Shown here piece after piece: positions 39,791 through 48,726 of a stretch of DNA of 64,000 bases. The DNA lies in the NCBI GenBank assembly GCA_965243755.1, contig CBDEVW010000005.1, positions 1 through 64,000 on the forward strand, in the 5' to 3' direction. A program made the position numbers and the translations under genes. The first letter of the stretch is position 1; each line of letters starts with the position of its first letter. A model generated the notes under the pieces. It was not told where the DNA came from, searched no databases, and worked only from the letters and a program-made list of their open reading frames with translations. Source of the stretch: JANSWY01 sp965243755 (GTDB lineage: Bacteria > Bacteroidota > Bacteroidia > Cytophagales > Cyclobacteriaceae).

Positions 39791-42628
39791 TTATCCACCA
39801 ATCATTACAAACGCACCCCAGTAGTAGGGTTCGGCATATTGTTCCATCAGACTAAGCTGGGCCTGACGAAAAGCGGCATGTTTATCTCCACTTTGAATCC
39901 AGTTTTGGTAGAAGTTGGTCATTAATTGTTGTGTTGCCTCATCGCTGACTTTCCATAGGCTCATGATCAAAGCGTCTGCCCCTGCTACCTGGAATGCTCG
40001 TTGCAACCCATATACCCCTTCCCCGGATTTCACCTCTCCAAGTCCGGTCTCACAGGCACTCAGAACAACTAATTGGGTTTTGTCCAGGTTCAAATTCATT
40101 GCTTCATACGCTGTGAGTAACCCATTATCATGGAGAGTGATGTCAGCTTCTAGCGTGTCTGCTAATGATTTGCCTGCTCCGGCAAGGATGAGCCCCGATC
40201 TTAACAGTGGGTTATTGGCTGCATTATCAGTATGAATGCCAAAGACTGATCCTCCTACATCAACATCTTTTTTGAAGTATCCGTGGGTTGCGATGTGAAC
40301 AATTTGTGGGCTGCTAATTTGTTTTACTGAGGTTTCATTCGCTTCATGCTCCATGAACTGGAGTGTAGTATAACCATTGGTTTTCAATATACCCGAAATG
40401 TCATTGATCTCTATCCTGGTACCAGGAAGAACAGAAACTGTTGGAGTACCATAATCCGGGAAACCGAGTAGGAATGCATCTTTATTAGGATATTCCTTCT
40501 TTTCATTTTTGATGGCTGATAAATCTTTCGAGTTACCAATCAACACCAGGTCATGTCGATTAATGACGTATTGATTGTCTGGTAGTTTAAGCGTATTAAT
40601 GTTGATTTGATTATAAACACCATCTGGCGAAACATATACTTTGCTCTTACCTGCAATCAGTCCAGAAATTTCAGCCCAAAATTGATTGAACGAGGTTTGA
40701 TCATCTATTTTGAATTGAATGGCATTGCGATAGTATCGGGCATAGTGAGATTCCAGTTTGTTTCCATCCTTAATGACGCAATATGCTGGTGTGATCGTTC
40801 CTTTTTTAAGTACCAGGGCCAGATACCTGATTTCATCTGTAAAATCCTGATGATATTTTTTTATTCTGATGATATCAACAATTGCTTCGTCTTCATGGAG
40901 AATATTCGCGATCGATTTGAGGTCATTTTCATAGACTGAGAATGCAGTTGAAAATGCAGCGGACTGCTCGGACAAAGCCTTTTCCATATTATTCGCTTCT
41001 TCTTCCAGGGCTGCCAAGTCAATTTTTTGTGCTTTAAGCTTTCCTTTTGAGTAGCTGTATAACCTGGCCAACTGTTCTTTGGTGTCCTGCCATTTCAGAT
41101 AGGAAGCAATCAATTCCTGTTTGCCACTTTGAAGGATGTTATTTCTGACTTTGCTTGTAGCGCTTAAGAGCAGGCCTTTGGTGGCCATGTTGAAGTTGTA
41201 CACATCCACCATGATACCGGTGTTGGTGTCAATACTCTCCAGTGCAAAATTGTAGAAGCGCTGAAACCTGGGAGCAGTGATGTCCCAGAACTGGGTTTTC
41301 TCAGCTTCACTCATGGGTGGGAAGAACTCGTTGATGACATCAATAGTTTTTGCCATTACGTCTTTGTATATGCCGTATGCCTTTTTATTTTTTCCGGTTT
41401 TCCAATACAAAATTGCCAACGATTCCTGTGTCTCAATATACTCAGGATGTGTTGGGGCCAACAGTTTCTGCCTTAATTCGAACGATTTACTGAGCCATGT
41501 TTCAGCTTCTTCATATTGAGCCAATTGCCTGTGAAGGTTACCCAGATCGTTTGCTGCTCTCGCAAAATAAATGTTGTTTTCTCCCCACCTTTTTTTATAC
41601 ACATTTAATGATTTAACAAGGGGCTCTCTTGCATCCTGCGGTCGACCCATTGCGATGTATAGTAAAGCAAGTTGATTCATCAGGCCTGCATATTCCGCAT
41701 TTTTGGTTTGCCTCCTGTTTTCATAGATGGTCTTTAATTCCAAAAATTTAGATTCTGCCAGATCATACTTGCCTGATGCCTGGAGAATTGTTGCCAGATT
41801 GGCTTGAAACTTCCGGTTATCAAAAGATTTCTCACCTTCAAAGACCTTCCTGGGAGCGGTATCACTGGCTTCAATAGCCAAATTCATCACTGTAATGGCG
41901 TTTTCATATTGTCCCAGTACCTGAAATAACATGGCCTTGTTGTTCAATATTATGGCAAGTTGCTTTCCTCCGCCAAACAGCTGCTTTGCCAAATTGATCG
42001 CTTCGTCAAATAGTTTTTCTGCTTCTGTGTATTTCCCATTGAGTTGTAGTAACCTGGCTTTATTGTTTAGATTGGCGATGTATGCTGCACTCAATGTACC
42101 CATCAATTGTTCACTTTCATCAATAGTCCATGAAATGATGCTTTCCGCTTCCGCCAGTTTTCCCTGAGTAAGCAAAATGAGCCCGAGGTTGGAAACCGCT
42201 CTTAGTTTAACGACATGAATATGAGGAAATGTTTGATACTGATAAGAGGGAATTTGCTCCATCATTCTTATGGTTTTCCTCAATGTGCTTTCCGCCATTT
42301 CATAGCGCCGAATGTTATACATACCGATTCCAATTTCCAGGGTATCGCGGAGCTTTTCCCAGGTTTCCATGTCTTCATATTTTTTGAAGCTATATAGTAG
42401 TTTGGATCCGGTTTCCCCCTTTTGTTCGATATCAAAAAAGCCTGCACCCCTGTTGATTGATATGGCATATTGGAAGTCCACAGAATCAAGTGCCATTCTA
42501 AGTATTGCTCCTTTTTCAGCTAATTTTCGGCTGGCTATTTCATCTACTTTTTTGAGAACATTATTTTGGGAATAGGCTTCACAAATTAGTAAACAGAAAG
42601 CCGTAATGATGATAATGGGTCGGAGCAT
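39791..42628 (-). CDS. exported TPR-CHAT protease
   Basis: A 945-residue protein with a signal peptide (about 1-20, ending CEAYSQ), about ten TPR repeats (about 95-430; for example NNKARLLQLNGKYTEAEKLF and AANDLGNLHRQLAQYEEAET), a helical linker and a C-terminal CHAT domain (about 620-945). The caspase-like catalytic pair is intact: His783 in HIATHGYF and Cys859 in LSACETGLG. CHAT domains are cysteine peptidases of the caspase/separase clan; here the enzyme is outside the cytoplasm. The target is unknown. An intrinsic hairpin lies 17 bases before the start codon, so expression from the upstream gene would be attenuated. Confidence 0.85.
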   Translation of the reverse strand: MLRPIIIITAFCLLICEAYSQNNVLKKVDEIASRKLAEKGAILRMALDSVDFQYAISINRGAGFFDIEQKGETGSKLLYSFKKYEDMETWEKLRDTLEIGIGMYNIRRYEMAESTLRKTIRMMEQIPSYQYQTFPHIHVVKLRAVSNLGLILLTQGKLAEAESIISWTIDESEQLMGTLSAAYIANLNNKARLLQLNGKYTEAEKLFDEAINLAKQLFGGGKQLAIILNNKAMLFQVLGQYENAITVMNLAIEASDTAPRKVFEGEKSFDNRKFQANLATILQASGKYDLAESKFLELKTIYENRRQTKNAEYAGLMNQLALLYIAMGRPQDAREPLVKSLNVYKKRWGENNIYFARAANDLGNLHRQLAQYEEAETWLSKSFELRQKLLAPTHPEYIETQESLAILYWKTGKNKKAYGIYKDVMAKTIDVINEFFPPMSEAEKTQFWDITAPRFQRFYNFALESIDTNTGIMVDVYNFNMATKGLLLSATSKVRNNILQSGKQELIASYLKWQDTKEQLARLYSYSKGKLKAQKIDLAALEEEANNMEKALSEQSAAFSTAFSVYENDLKSIANILHEDEAIVDIIRIKKYHQDFTDEIRYLALVLKKGTITPAYCVIKDGNKLESHYARYYRNAIQFKIDDQTSFNQFWAEISGLIAGKSKVYVSPDGVYNQININTLKLPDNQYVINRHDLVLIGNSKDLSAIKNEKKEYPNKDAFLLGFPDYGTPTVSVLPGTRIEINDISGILKTNGYTTLQFMEHEANETSVKQISSPQIVHIATHGYFKKDVDVGGSVFGIHTDNAANNPLLRSGLILAGAGKSLADTLEADITLHDNGLLTAYEAMNLNLDKTQLVVLSACETGLGEVKSGEGVYGLQRAFQVAGADALIMSLWKVSDEATQQLMTNFYQNWIQSGDKHAAFRQAQLSLMEQYAEPYYWGAFVMIGG

Positions 42629-42644
42629 GAGGGACGGTTTTAAG

Positions 42645-42675
42645 TAAAAATGACCGATAGAAGGCTATCGGTCAT
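42645..42675 (-). terminator. intrinsic terminator between the small secreted protein and the CHAT gene
   Basis: ATGACCGATAG (42650-42660) and CTATCGGTCAT (42665-42675) form a perfect 11-bp stem with a four-base loop. On the minus strand it is followed by TTTTTACTT, after the stop codon of the gene at 42698 and just before the CHAT start at 42628. Confidence 0.85.
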
Positions 42676-42697
42676 GGGTATGATTGGAAAATTAGGG

Positions 42698-43207
42698 TCA
42701 TTCTATTGGTTCACCCCGGGAGGTAAGCTCTTCTTTTAACAAGGCAAGATTAGCTGTAACCATTTCATTTACAGCATCGAGATCGCCTTTAGCAAGTTGT
42801 AAGCCTTTCACGGATGCATTGGTGTTTTTTGTTGCTTTTATGGATTTGGTTTTTGGCTTCAGACTCTTTGCGTTCTGCAACAGGTCTTTACTCTGATTGT
42901 CCAGTTCACCAATTCTATTTACAATAGTAGCAACTGCTGTTTTGGTATCAAGCAGTGCTTTGAGGTTTCCTTTGAGCTTCTCTACACCAATGGTGTTCAT
43001 TACCCCGGAGTAGTTTTTGATCTCATTGTCAATTTTGGTAACACTTTCTTTCAGGGTCAGCGACTCCTCTCTAATATCAAATGAAGTATTCTTAAAATTA
43101 TCGAATTCGCTATCACCAATATTGGCAGGTCTCTTTACGTCCTCTTGAGCAAAAAGTGATAGAGGTAAAAGTACAGCCAGCAATACAGGCATAATAAGTT
43201 TTCTCAT
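42698..43207 (-). CDS. small secreted coiled-coil protein, unknown function
   Basis: A 169-residue protein with a signal peptide (about 1-20, ending LSLFAQ) and a helical, Lys/Leu/Asn-rich body with heptad character (SLTLKESVTKIDNEIKN; TAVATIVNRIGELDNQSKDL). No family is recognised. It has its own terminator, and its upstream region carries a nested inverted repeat (43226-43256). It lies between a site-2 protease gene and the CHAT gene on the same strand, so it might be a partner or substrate of either; this is speculation. Confidence 0.55.
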   Translation of the reverse strand: MRKLIMPVLLAVLLPLSLFAQEDVKRPANIGDSEFDNFKNTSFDIREESLTLKESVTKIDNEIKNYSGVMNTIGVEKLKGNLKALLDTKTAVATIVNRIGELDNQSKDLLQNAKSLKPKTKSIKATKNTNASVKGLQLAKGDLDAVNEMVTANLALLKEELTSRGEPIE

Positions 43208-43225
43208 GGTTGGAGTGTTTTAATT

Positions 43226-43256
43226 GGTTAAATTATAGTGTAATTACAATTTAACC
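43226..43256 (-). promoter_or_regulatory. nested palindromes upstream of the small secreted protein gene
   Basis: GGTTAAATT (43226-43234) and AATTTAACC (43248-43256) are a perfect 9-bp inverted repeat; inside lies the 10-bp palindrome TGTAATTACA (43239-43248). The block is 19-49 bases before the start codon at 43207, a usual position for an operator. Confidence 0.35.
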
Positions 43257-43276
43257 ATATTTCCGGACAGCACCAA

Positions 43277-44245
43277 TTAAGTACCAATTGTTGGGTCAAT
43301 TCCGAGGCTCATATAGGCCATGGCGATGATCAATATCGGAAGCACAAAACTCATCATCCATATCAGTATCACCAATAGCTTCCCGAGCATGCCAAGGTCT
43401 TTTTTCGCAGGTTTTTGCAATATCGACCTGATCTGTTTGATGATCCTGTTTTCATTGGGTGATACAGCATAGATGCCGGGTGTGATCAGGCGTTGATAAA
43501 ATTTGATATATGCTGGCAACTCATCCCTGGTGGTCCAGTATTCTCTCGGTGTAAGTTCGCTATAACTTTTATCAAATGGGATGCCCTTTTCCCGGAGGGC
43601 CTCTTTTAGCTTTTTTAGTTGGTTTTGACCATTGATTTGCAGGTATAGAAAAAAAGGAATGATGAGTAGAAAATACGACCCTGAATAGATTGTCAATCCG
43701 ATCATTAATAGGATAGATATTACCAAAAATACCTGACTAATGACATGATTGGATTCAAAAAAAAGTGTTTTCAAAATTCTACCTCCATCCAGGGGAATAA
43801 TGGGCAGGAGATTGAAGAGATTAAGAAAAATGAAAATGTTGGCAATTCTGATTAACAACTGACTTTCTTCCGTCAGCCCAAAATAATAACAGATGGTACC
43901 AATGACTATGCCTGGGACAGGTCCGGCCAGGAATATAATGACTTCCTGTTTCTGTGAAACCTCGTCTTTAGACCCGGAGGCTGCTGCGCCTACAAATGGA
44001 ATAAAGAAAATGCTCAGGTCCTTGTAATCAAAGGCTTTCATAGCAAGATAATGACCTACCTCGTGAACAAGTAATACGCCGACCAAAACCAAAATGTAGG
44101 CCATGTCCCACCCAAACAGGAAGTAAAAAGCGATGATGAACAGTAGCAAACTAATGATAGATCGCTGAATTGATCGTTCCTGAGGGATCTCTTCTGGCAC
44201 TGGAGGATACATAAATTCTGATTCGTGTTCTGTAGGCTCTTCCAT
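43277..44245 (-). CDS. site-2 protease family (M50) intramembrane metalloprotease
   Basis: A 322-residue integral membrane protein. The zinc motif HEVGH is at residues 61-65 within a hydrophobic segment, and the third ligand Asp153 sits in NLLPIIPLDGGRIL; both are required for site-2 proteases. There are six or so transmembrane segments, and a C-terminal membrane segment near 300. No PDZ domain is present, unlike RseP. Such enzymes release membrane-bound regulators or cleave signal-peptide remnants; the substrate is unknown. It is divergent from purM. Confidence 0.85.
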   Translation of the reverse strand: MEEPTEHESEFMYPPVPEEIPQERSIQRSIISLLLFIIAFYFLFGWDMAYILVLVGVLLVHEVGHYLAMKAFDYKDLSIFFIPFVGAAASGSKDEVSQKQEVIIFLAGPVPGIVIGTICYYFGLTEESQLLIRIANIFIFLNLFNLLPIIPLDGGRILKTLFFESNHVISQVFLVISILLMIGLTIYSGSYFLLIIPFFLYLQINGQNQLKKLKEALREKGIPFDKSYSELTPREYWTTRDELPAYIKFYQRLITPGIYAVSPNENRIIKQIRSILQKPAKKDLGMLGKLLVILIWMMSFVLPILIIAMAYMSLGIDPTIGT

Positions 44246-44340
44246 GATTTATTTAATCAGGTTGCAAATTAATGGATAACACTTAAAACTTTTGATAAGC
44301 AAAACATACATTTAAGCTCATTACTCTAGTAGCAACCTCC

Positions 44341-44348
44341 TATATTTG
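44341..44348 (+). promoter_or_regulatory. putative -7 element of purM
   Basis: TATATTTG matches TAnnTTTG exactly, 18 bases before the purM ATG. A -33 TTTG at the usual distance is not seen, so only the -7 element is claimed. Confidence 0.45.
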
Positions 44349-44366
44349 TGTCATTAATCACAACTT

Positions 44367-45536
44367 ATGAGCTCCGAAAAGTATGCACAGAGAGGCGTCT
44401 CAGCCTCCAAAGAAGACGTTCACAACGCCATCAAGAACCTGGACAAGGGTTTGTTTCCAAAGGCCTTTTGTAAGATTGTACCAGACCTGATAGCGGGGGA
44501 TCCCAATTATTGTAACATCATGCACGCCGATGGAGCGGGAACAAAATCCTCGTTGGCCTACATGTATTGGAAAGAAACTGGCGACCTGTCAGTTTGGAAA
44601 GGGATTGCCCAGGATGCTGTGATCATGAATGTTGATGATTTAATATGCGTTGGTGCTACCAATAATATTTTACTGTCGTCCACTATTGGAAGAAATAAGA
44701 ACCTTATTCCGGGGGAGGTCATATCAGCACTGATCAATGGTACCGAGGAAGTGTTGCAAATGCTTCGGGATAATGGGATTGATATTATTTCCACCGGTGG
44801 TGAAACTGCAGACCTTGGAGACCTGGTCAGGACTGTGGTGGTAGACAGTACAGTAACGGCCCGCATGAAAAAAACAGATGTGATCAGCAATGATAAGATC
44901 AAAGCAGGTAATGTTATTGTTGGGTTGCAATCATACGGCCAGGCAGAGTACGAAGATGAATACAACGGCGGAATGGGGAGTAATGGCCTGACTTCTGCTC
45001 GTCATGATGTATTCAATCAGGTTTACAGATCTAAATACCCGGAGAGCTTCGACCCTGCAATTGATGAATCGCTAACATTCACCGGCAAATACCTGTTAAC
45101 AGATCCAGTGGAAGATTCACCTTTGGATGCAGGGAAGCTTGTATTGTCCCCTACCAGGACTTATGCACCAGTGATGGCAGAGGTATTTAAATTGTTGAGG
45201 TCAAAAATAAATGGAATAATACATTGCAGCGGTGGAGCACAGACCAAGGTACTACACTTCATAGATGACCTGCATGTGATTAAGGATAACCTGTTTGAGT
45301 TGCCCCCATTGTTTAGAATTATTCAGGAAGAAAGTGGGACAGACTGGCAGGAAATGTACAAGGTATTCAATATGGGTCATCGGTTGGAAATTTATCTTGA
45401 TGAATCTCATGCCGGAGAAGTGATTGACATTGCTACTTCCTTTGGAATTGAAGCAAAAATCATAGGAAGGGTTGAATCTGCTCCAACTAAACAAGTGACG
45501 GTAAAGAGTCCGTATGGAGAGTTTATATATCATTAA
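44367..45536 (+). CDS. purM: phosphoribosylformylglycinamidine cyclo-ligase (AIR synthase)
   Basis: A 389-residue enzyme of purine synthesis that closes the imidazole ring of AIR using ATP. Features: the N-terminal YAQRGVSASKEDVHNAIKNL, the central HADGAGTKSSLAYMYWKETG, AQDAVIMNVDDLICVGATNN and STGGETADLGDLVRTVVVDS (ATP-grasp-like PurM fold), and the C-terminal GGAQTKVLHFIDDLHVI. It is the longer Bacteroidota form (E. coli PurM has 345 residues). The DUF2071 gene starts directly after its stop codon. Confidence 0.88.
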   Translation: MSSEKYAQRGVSASKEDVHNAIKNLDKGLFPKAFCKIVPDLIAGDPNYCNIMHADGAGTKSSLAYMYWKETGDLSVWKGIAQDAVIMNVDDLICVGATNNILLSSTIGRNKNLIPGEVISALINGTEEVLQMLRDNGIDIISTGGETADLGDLVRTVVVDSTVTARMKKTDVISNDKIKAGNVIVGLQSYGQAEYEDEYNGGMGSNGLTSARHDVFNQVYRSKYPESFDPAIDESLTFTGKYLLTDPVEDSPLDAGKLVLSPTRTYAPVMAEVFKLLRSKINGIIHCSGGAQTKVLHFIDDLHVIKDNLFELPPLFRIIQEESGTDWQEMYKVFNMGHRLEIYLDESHAGEVIDIATSFGIEAKIIGRVESAPTKQVTVKSPYGEFIYH

Positions 45537-46274
45537 ATGAGTTTTTTAAAGGCAGAATGGAGAAAACTAGCCATTGCCAATTATCAGGTAAATCCTGATT
45601 TGCTGAAACAATATGTTCCGGCACATACTGAGTTAGACCTGTGGAATGGCTCCTGCTTTGTTAGTTTGGTCGGATTCATGTTCCTCAACACCAGAATGCT
45701 GGGCATCAAGTTTCCATTTCATGTCAATTTTGAAGAAGTTAATTTACGATTTTATGTCCGGTACAACGATGGTGAAGTTTGGAAAAGAGGAGTAGTTTTT
45801 ATTCGGGAGATTGTCCCCAAGCCGATGCTGACCCTGGTAGCGAATACAATTTATAAAGAAAATTATCGCACCATGCCAATGAAACATGATTGGCAGGAAC
45901 ATCATGAAGGAAGAACAATCAGCTATCAATGGAAGTGCAAGGGTCGTTGGAATAGCTTCAGTGTGGACGCAAAAACAGATGCCATTGAAATTACTGAAGG
46001 GTCGGAAACAGAATTTATCACTGAACACTATTGGGGATATGCTCAACACGGAAAAAAGACAGTAGAGTATGAAGTAACACATCCCAGATGGAAAGTTTAC
46101 GAGGTAGCCAACTACGATATCAATGTGGATTTTGGTACAGTTTATGGCCCTGATTTTACTTTTTTGGGAGACCGCAAACCTGATTCAGTGATGCTGGCAG
46201 AAGGCTCTGAAATTACGGTTGAGAGCAAAAAGCTTTTGAAGGGGGGTGGGGATATTAGCCAGAAAATGTCCTAA
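45537..46274 (+). CDS. DUF2071 (YqjF) family protein
   Basis: A 245-residue soluble protein matching the DUF2071/YqjF family: KAEWRKLAIANYQVNPDLLK, YVPAHTELDLWNGSCFVSLV, NVKRF-like stretch VNLRFYVRYNDGEVWKRGVV and EFITEHYWGYAQ. Function of the family is unknown; the fold is related to acetoacetate decarboxylase-like proteins. It starts immediately after the purM stop codon, so the two are co-transcribed, though no pathway link is evident. Confidence 0.85.
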   Translation: MSFLKAEWRKLAIANYQVNPDLLKQYVPAHTELDLWNGSCFVSLVGFMFLNTRMLGIKFPFHVNFEEVNLRFYVRYNDGEVWKRGVVFIREIVPKPMLTLVANTIYKENYRTMPMKHDWQEHHEGRTISYQWKCKGRWNSFSVDAKTDAIEITEGSETEFITEHYWGYAQHGKKTVEYEVTHPRWKVYEVANYDINVDFGTVYGPDFTFLGDRKPDSVMLAEGSEITVESKKLLKGGGDISQKMS

Positions 46275-46310
46275 TTAGTAAATAATGAATTTATTAAGCC
46301 AAATTATTCG

Positions 46311-47078
46311 ATGATGAAAAGTATAAAACTAATGCTCCCGCTACTTGCAGGCTACCTCATGTTTTCCTGTGGAGACGATAATGGAACCACCGACCCAACT
46401 GATGACGGCAACACCACGGTACCCAATGATATCAGTGTGGTAGCGCAGAAATTCTACACCAATGCAACTACCGTAACAGTCAATGAAGAGACCATTGTAA
46501 TAACCACCACGGATGTGCCAGATCATAAGAGCATGTATTTTGAAACAAGCGATGATCGTTATGAAAACTACAATGAGCCAAATAATCCGGATTTCAAAAA
46601 GAACCCAAACCTCATTGAGGTTCAGAATTATGTGCTTACCATTCCAAGATTTCCTGCTGAAGCGACGAACAAAACAAGCACAAGTTTGGATGCATTTGGA
46701 GTGGCTGTAAATGGGGTAGTGTTTTTCAACCAGGAAGCAGCTCCCGGTGATGATATCCTGGAAGAACTGAACACATTTGATCAATATGAGGGGCATCCCC
46801 AGAATCAGGGTGCATACCATTATCATATAGAACCCATCTGGCTCACTCAAACCCTGGGTGATGATGCTTTTATGGGCCTGCTTTTAGATGGATTTCCGGT
46901 CTATGGACCTGTTGAAGATGGTAAGACCATTACAAATTCGGATTTAGATGATTACCATGGTCATTTTGGTGCTACTGCAGAATTTCCTGATGGAATTTAC
47001 CATTATCATATCACAGAGGATCTGCCCTGGATCAATGGCGGTGAGTTTTATGGTACTCCCGGAACTAAGACAAACTAA
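46311..47078 (+). CDS. YHYH-domain lipoprotein
   Basis: A 255-residue lipoprotein (lipobox LMFSC, Cys21) with the YHYH domain (about residues 105-250): AYHYHIEPIW and GIYHYHITEDLPW are the paired motifs, with FMGLLLDGFPVYGP between them and DDYHGHFG nearby. The many histidines suggest metal binding. YHYH proteins are poorly characterised. It lies three bases before a MORN-repeat lipoprotein and then a SCO1-like copper chaperone, suggesting a copper or respiratory-oxidase link (inference). Confidence 0.85.
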   Translation: MMKSIKLMLPLLAGYLMFSCGDDNGTTDPTDDGNTTVPNDISVVAQKFYTNATTVTVNEETIVITTTDVPDHKSMYFETSDDRYENYNEPNNPDFKKNPNLIEVQNYVLTIPRFPAEATNKTSTSLDAFGVAVNGVVFFNQEAAPGDDILEELNTFDQYEGHPQNQGAYHYHIEPIWLTQTLGDDAFMGLLLDGFPVYGPVEDGKTITNSDLDDYHGHFGATAEFPDGIYHYHITEDLPWINGGEFYGTPGTKTN

Positions 47079-47081
47079 AGG

Positions 47082-47684
47082 ATGAAGTGGTCAGGTTTGG
47101 TGCTGTTGACATTCTCCATAATTTGGCTGAGTTGTTCTCAAAAGGAAGTTAGCATTCCGGATATTATCGTTCCCTCCAATCATGCACTAATTAAGAAATC
47201 TGAGAATGGCCTCCTTTTGTATGACGGACAACCCTTTTCTGGTACTTTAAGATTTACTTCAAAGGAGGGTAGTTTAAGCGAAACAAAACAGTACCATGTA
47301 GGACGCCAGGAAGGCCTTTACCTTGGGTATTATTCCACTGGAGAAGTAAGATTCAAGAGGCTTTATCACCAGGGAAAAAAGCATGGTCTTCACGAAGGAT
47401 GGTATCGCGATGGTTCTAAAAAGTTTCGCTATTATTTTGAAAATGGATTAAGCGAAGGTCAACATCTGGAATGGTATCGATCCGGACAGCTATCGCGTGA
47501 AGCCAATTATAAAGAGGGGCATGAATTTGGAACGCAAAAGATATGGCGCTCTGATGGGAAGATCAGAACAAATTATGTCATTAGAGAAGACGGCAGAAAA
47601 TATGGGCTTATAGGAATGAAGCGATGCAAAAATATTGATGTAGAGAATGAACAATTGGACCCAATAACGAAATCTACTTTATGA
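47082..47684 (+). CDS. MORN-repeat lipoprotein
   Basis: A 200-residue lipoprotein (lipobox IWLSC, Cys18) with about six MORN-type repeats (about 50-165) such as GLYLGYYSTGEVRFKRLYHQ, GLHEGWYRDGSKKFRYYFEN and GQHLEWYRSGQLSREANYKE. These repeats are common in Bacteroidota envelope proteins and toxin-antitoxin-like annotations; there is no evidence of toxin activity here. It is the middle gene of the YHYH-MORN-SCO1 trio and overlaps the SCO1-like gene by four bases (ATGA). Confidence 0.8.
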   Translation: MKWSGLVLLTFSIIWLSCSQKEVSIPDIIVPSNHALIKKSENGLLLYDGQPFSGTLRFTSKEGSLSETKQYHVGRQEGLYLGYYSTGEVRFKRLYHQGKKHGLHEGWYRDGSKKFRYYFENGLSEGQHLEWYRSGQLSREANYKEGHEFGTQKIWRSDGKIRTNYVIREDGRKYGLIGMKRCKNIDVENEQLDPITKSTL

Positions 47685-48316
47685 AGCTAAAATGGTTGTG
47701 GCTAAGTTGTCTCATCATTGCCTGCAAACACCAGGCAACATTGGAATTGCCCTTTTACAATTCCCCTGAGTTCACTCCTGAATGGATTGCGAAAAGTGAC
47801 TCCAATTATAGTCGAATTCATACTGTTGGTTCATTTCAGTTCACTAATCAAAAAGGTGAAACTATTGACAATGCAGATTTGGCGGGTAAGATATATGCCG
47901 CCAATTTCTTTTTCACCTCCTGCCCTTCTGTATGTCCAAGAATGACTGAAAACCTGCTACGTGTACAAGACGCTTATGGTGACGATCCGGATGTAAAGTT
48001 AGTTTCTCATACTGTTATGCCCTGGGTTGATTCGGTGGAGACGTTAAATGAATATGCAAATATAAAGGGCATCAACAACGATCATTGGTACCTGCTTACC
48101 GGCGAAAAGGACAAACTCTATCAGGTTGCCAGGCAATATTATTTTGCTGATGAGGGATTTGGAAAAACTGTTACGAGTGAATCGGATTTTCTACATACCG
48201 AGAACATTGTGCTAATTGATCAAAAAGGCAGAATCCGTGGTGTTTACAATGGTACCTTACCCCTGCAGATAAACAAACTTATTGAGGATATTGGTCGATT
48301 AAAAAGCGATCAATAA
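47681..48316 (+). CDS. SCO1/SenC-family copper chaperone lipoprotein
   Basis: A 211-residue lipoprotein (lipobox ending at Cys15) with a thioredoxin-like fold. The copper ligands are Cys81 and Cys85 in FFTSCPSVCPRM and His172 in DFLHTENIVLID. SCO proteins deliver copper to, or reduce, the CuA site of cytochrome c oxidase. The gene overlaps the MORN gene by four bases and its last seven bases overlap yraN on the other strand. Confidence 0.9.
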   Translation: MKLKWLWLSCLIIACKHQATLELPFYNSPEFTPEWIAKSDSNYSRIHTVGSFQFTNQKGETIDNADLAGKIYAANFFFTSCPSVCPRMTENLLRVQDAYGDDPDVKLVSHTVMPWVDSVETLNEYANIKGINNDHWYLLTGEKDKLYQVARQYYFADEGFGKTVTSESDFLHTENIVLIDQKGRIRGVYNGTLPLQINKLIEDIGRLKSDQ

Positions 48317-48654
48317 AAGCAATCTTCCAAATGAGTCAACTCCTGACCCGTTATGGCAATGACATCATATCTAATGTTTTTAGTCCAGTTGATGGCATAA
48401 ATGTAATCTTCTGCAGCAGTAATGATCTGTTTTTGTTGGTTTGTTGAAATGAATTCCTCCGGGTGACCGTACCTGCTGTTTTTTCTTTGTTTCACTTCCA
48501 CAAAGATCAGCAAGTTGCTTTTCATGGCAATAATGTCAATTTCAGCTCTCTTAAAGCGGTAATTTCGTTCAACAATTTCGTACCCTATTGATTCAAGGTG
48601 TTTGGCGGCAAGATCTTCCGCTAGCAATCCGATTTCTTTTTGGCTGGAATTCAT
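48310..48654 (-). CDS. yraN: YraN family (UPF0102) endonuclease-fold protein
   Basis: A 114-residue protein with the restriction-endonuclease-like core of YraN proteins: NYRFKRAEIDIIAMKSNLLI and FVEVKQRKNSRYG, carrying the E/D...D...ExK catalytic pattern (Asp in EIDII, Glu-x-Lys in VEVK). The function of the family is not established. The internal ATG at 48654 (MNSSQKEIGLLAEDLAAKHL) gives the family's normal length and start; an in-frame ATG 60 bases upstream is less likely. Confidence 0.88.
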   Translation of the reverse strand: MNSSQKEIGLLAEDLAAKHLESIGYEIVERNYRFKRAEIDIIAMKSNLLIFVEVKQRKNSRYGHPEEFISTNQQKQIITAAEDYIYAINWTKNIRYDVIAITGQELTHLEDCFY

Positions 48655-48726
48655 GGTTGGTGTAATGAATGTGAACCAAAATTTAGCCAATTTTGTGAGA
48701 CTTTTACTGCCCACGAACAGAATTAC

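Noticed and set aside
39791..42628. CHAT protease as part of a gasdermin or type III-E CRISPR defence system
   Set aside because: It has a signal peptide, and no gasdermin-like, Cas or repeat-spacer sequence is nearby.
46341..46850. 169-codon open frame on the minus strand
   Set aside because: It is fully antisense to the YHYH gene, which has recognisable motifs; the frame shows no protein-like pattern.
47082..47684. MORN-repeat protein as antitoxin of a toxin-antitoxin pair
   Set aside because: It is a lipoprotein in a three-gene operon with no toxin-like partner; the antitoxin label is a common misannotation.
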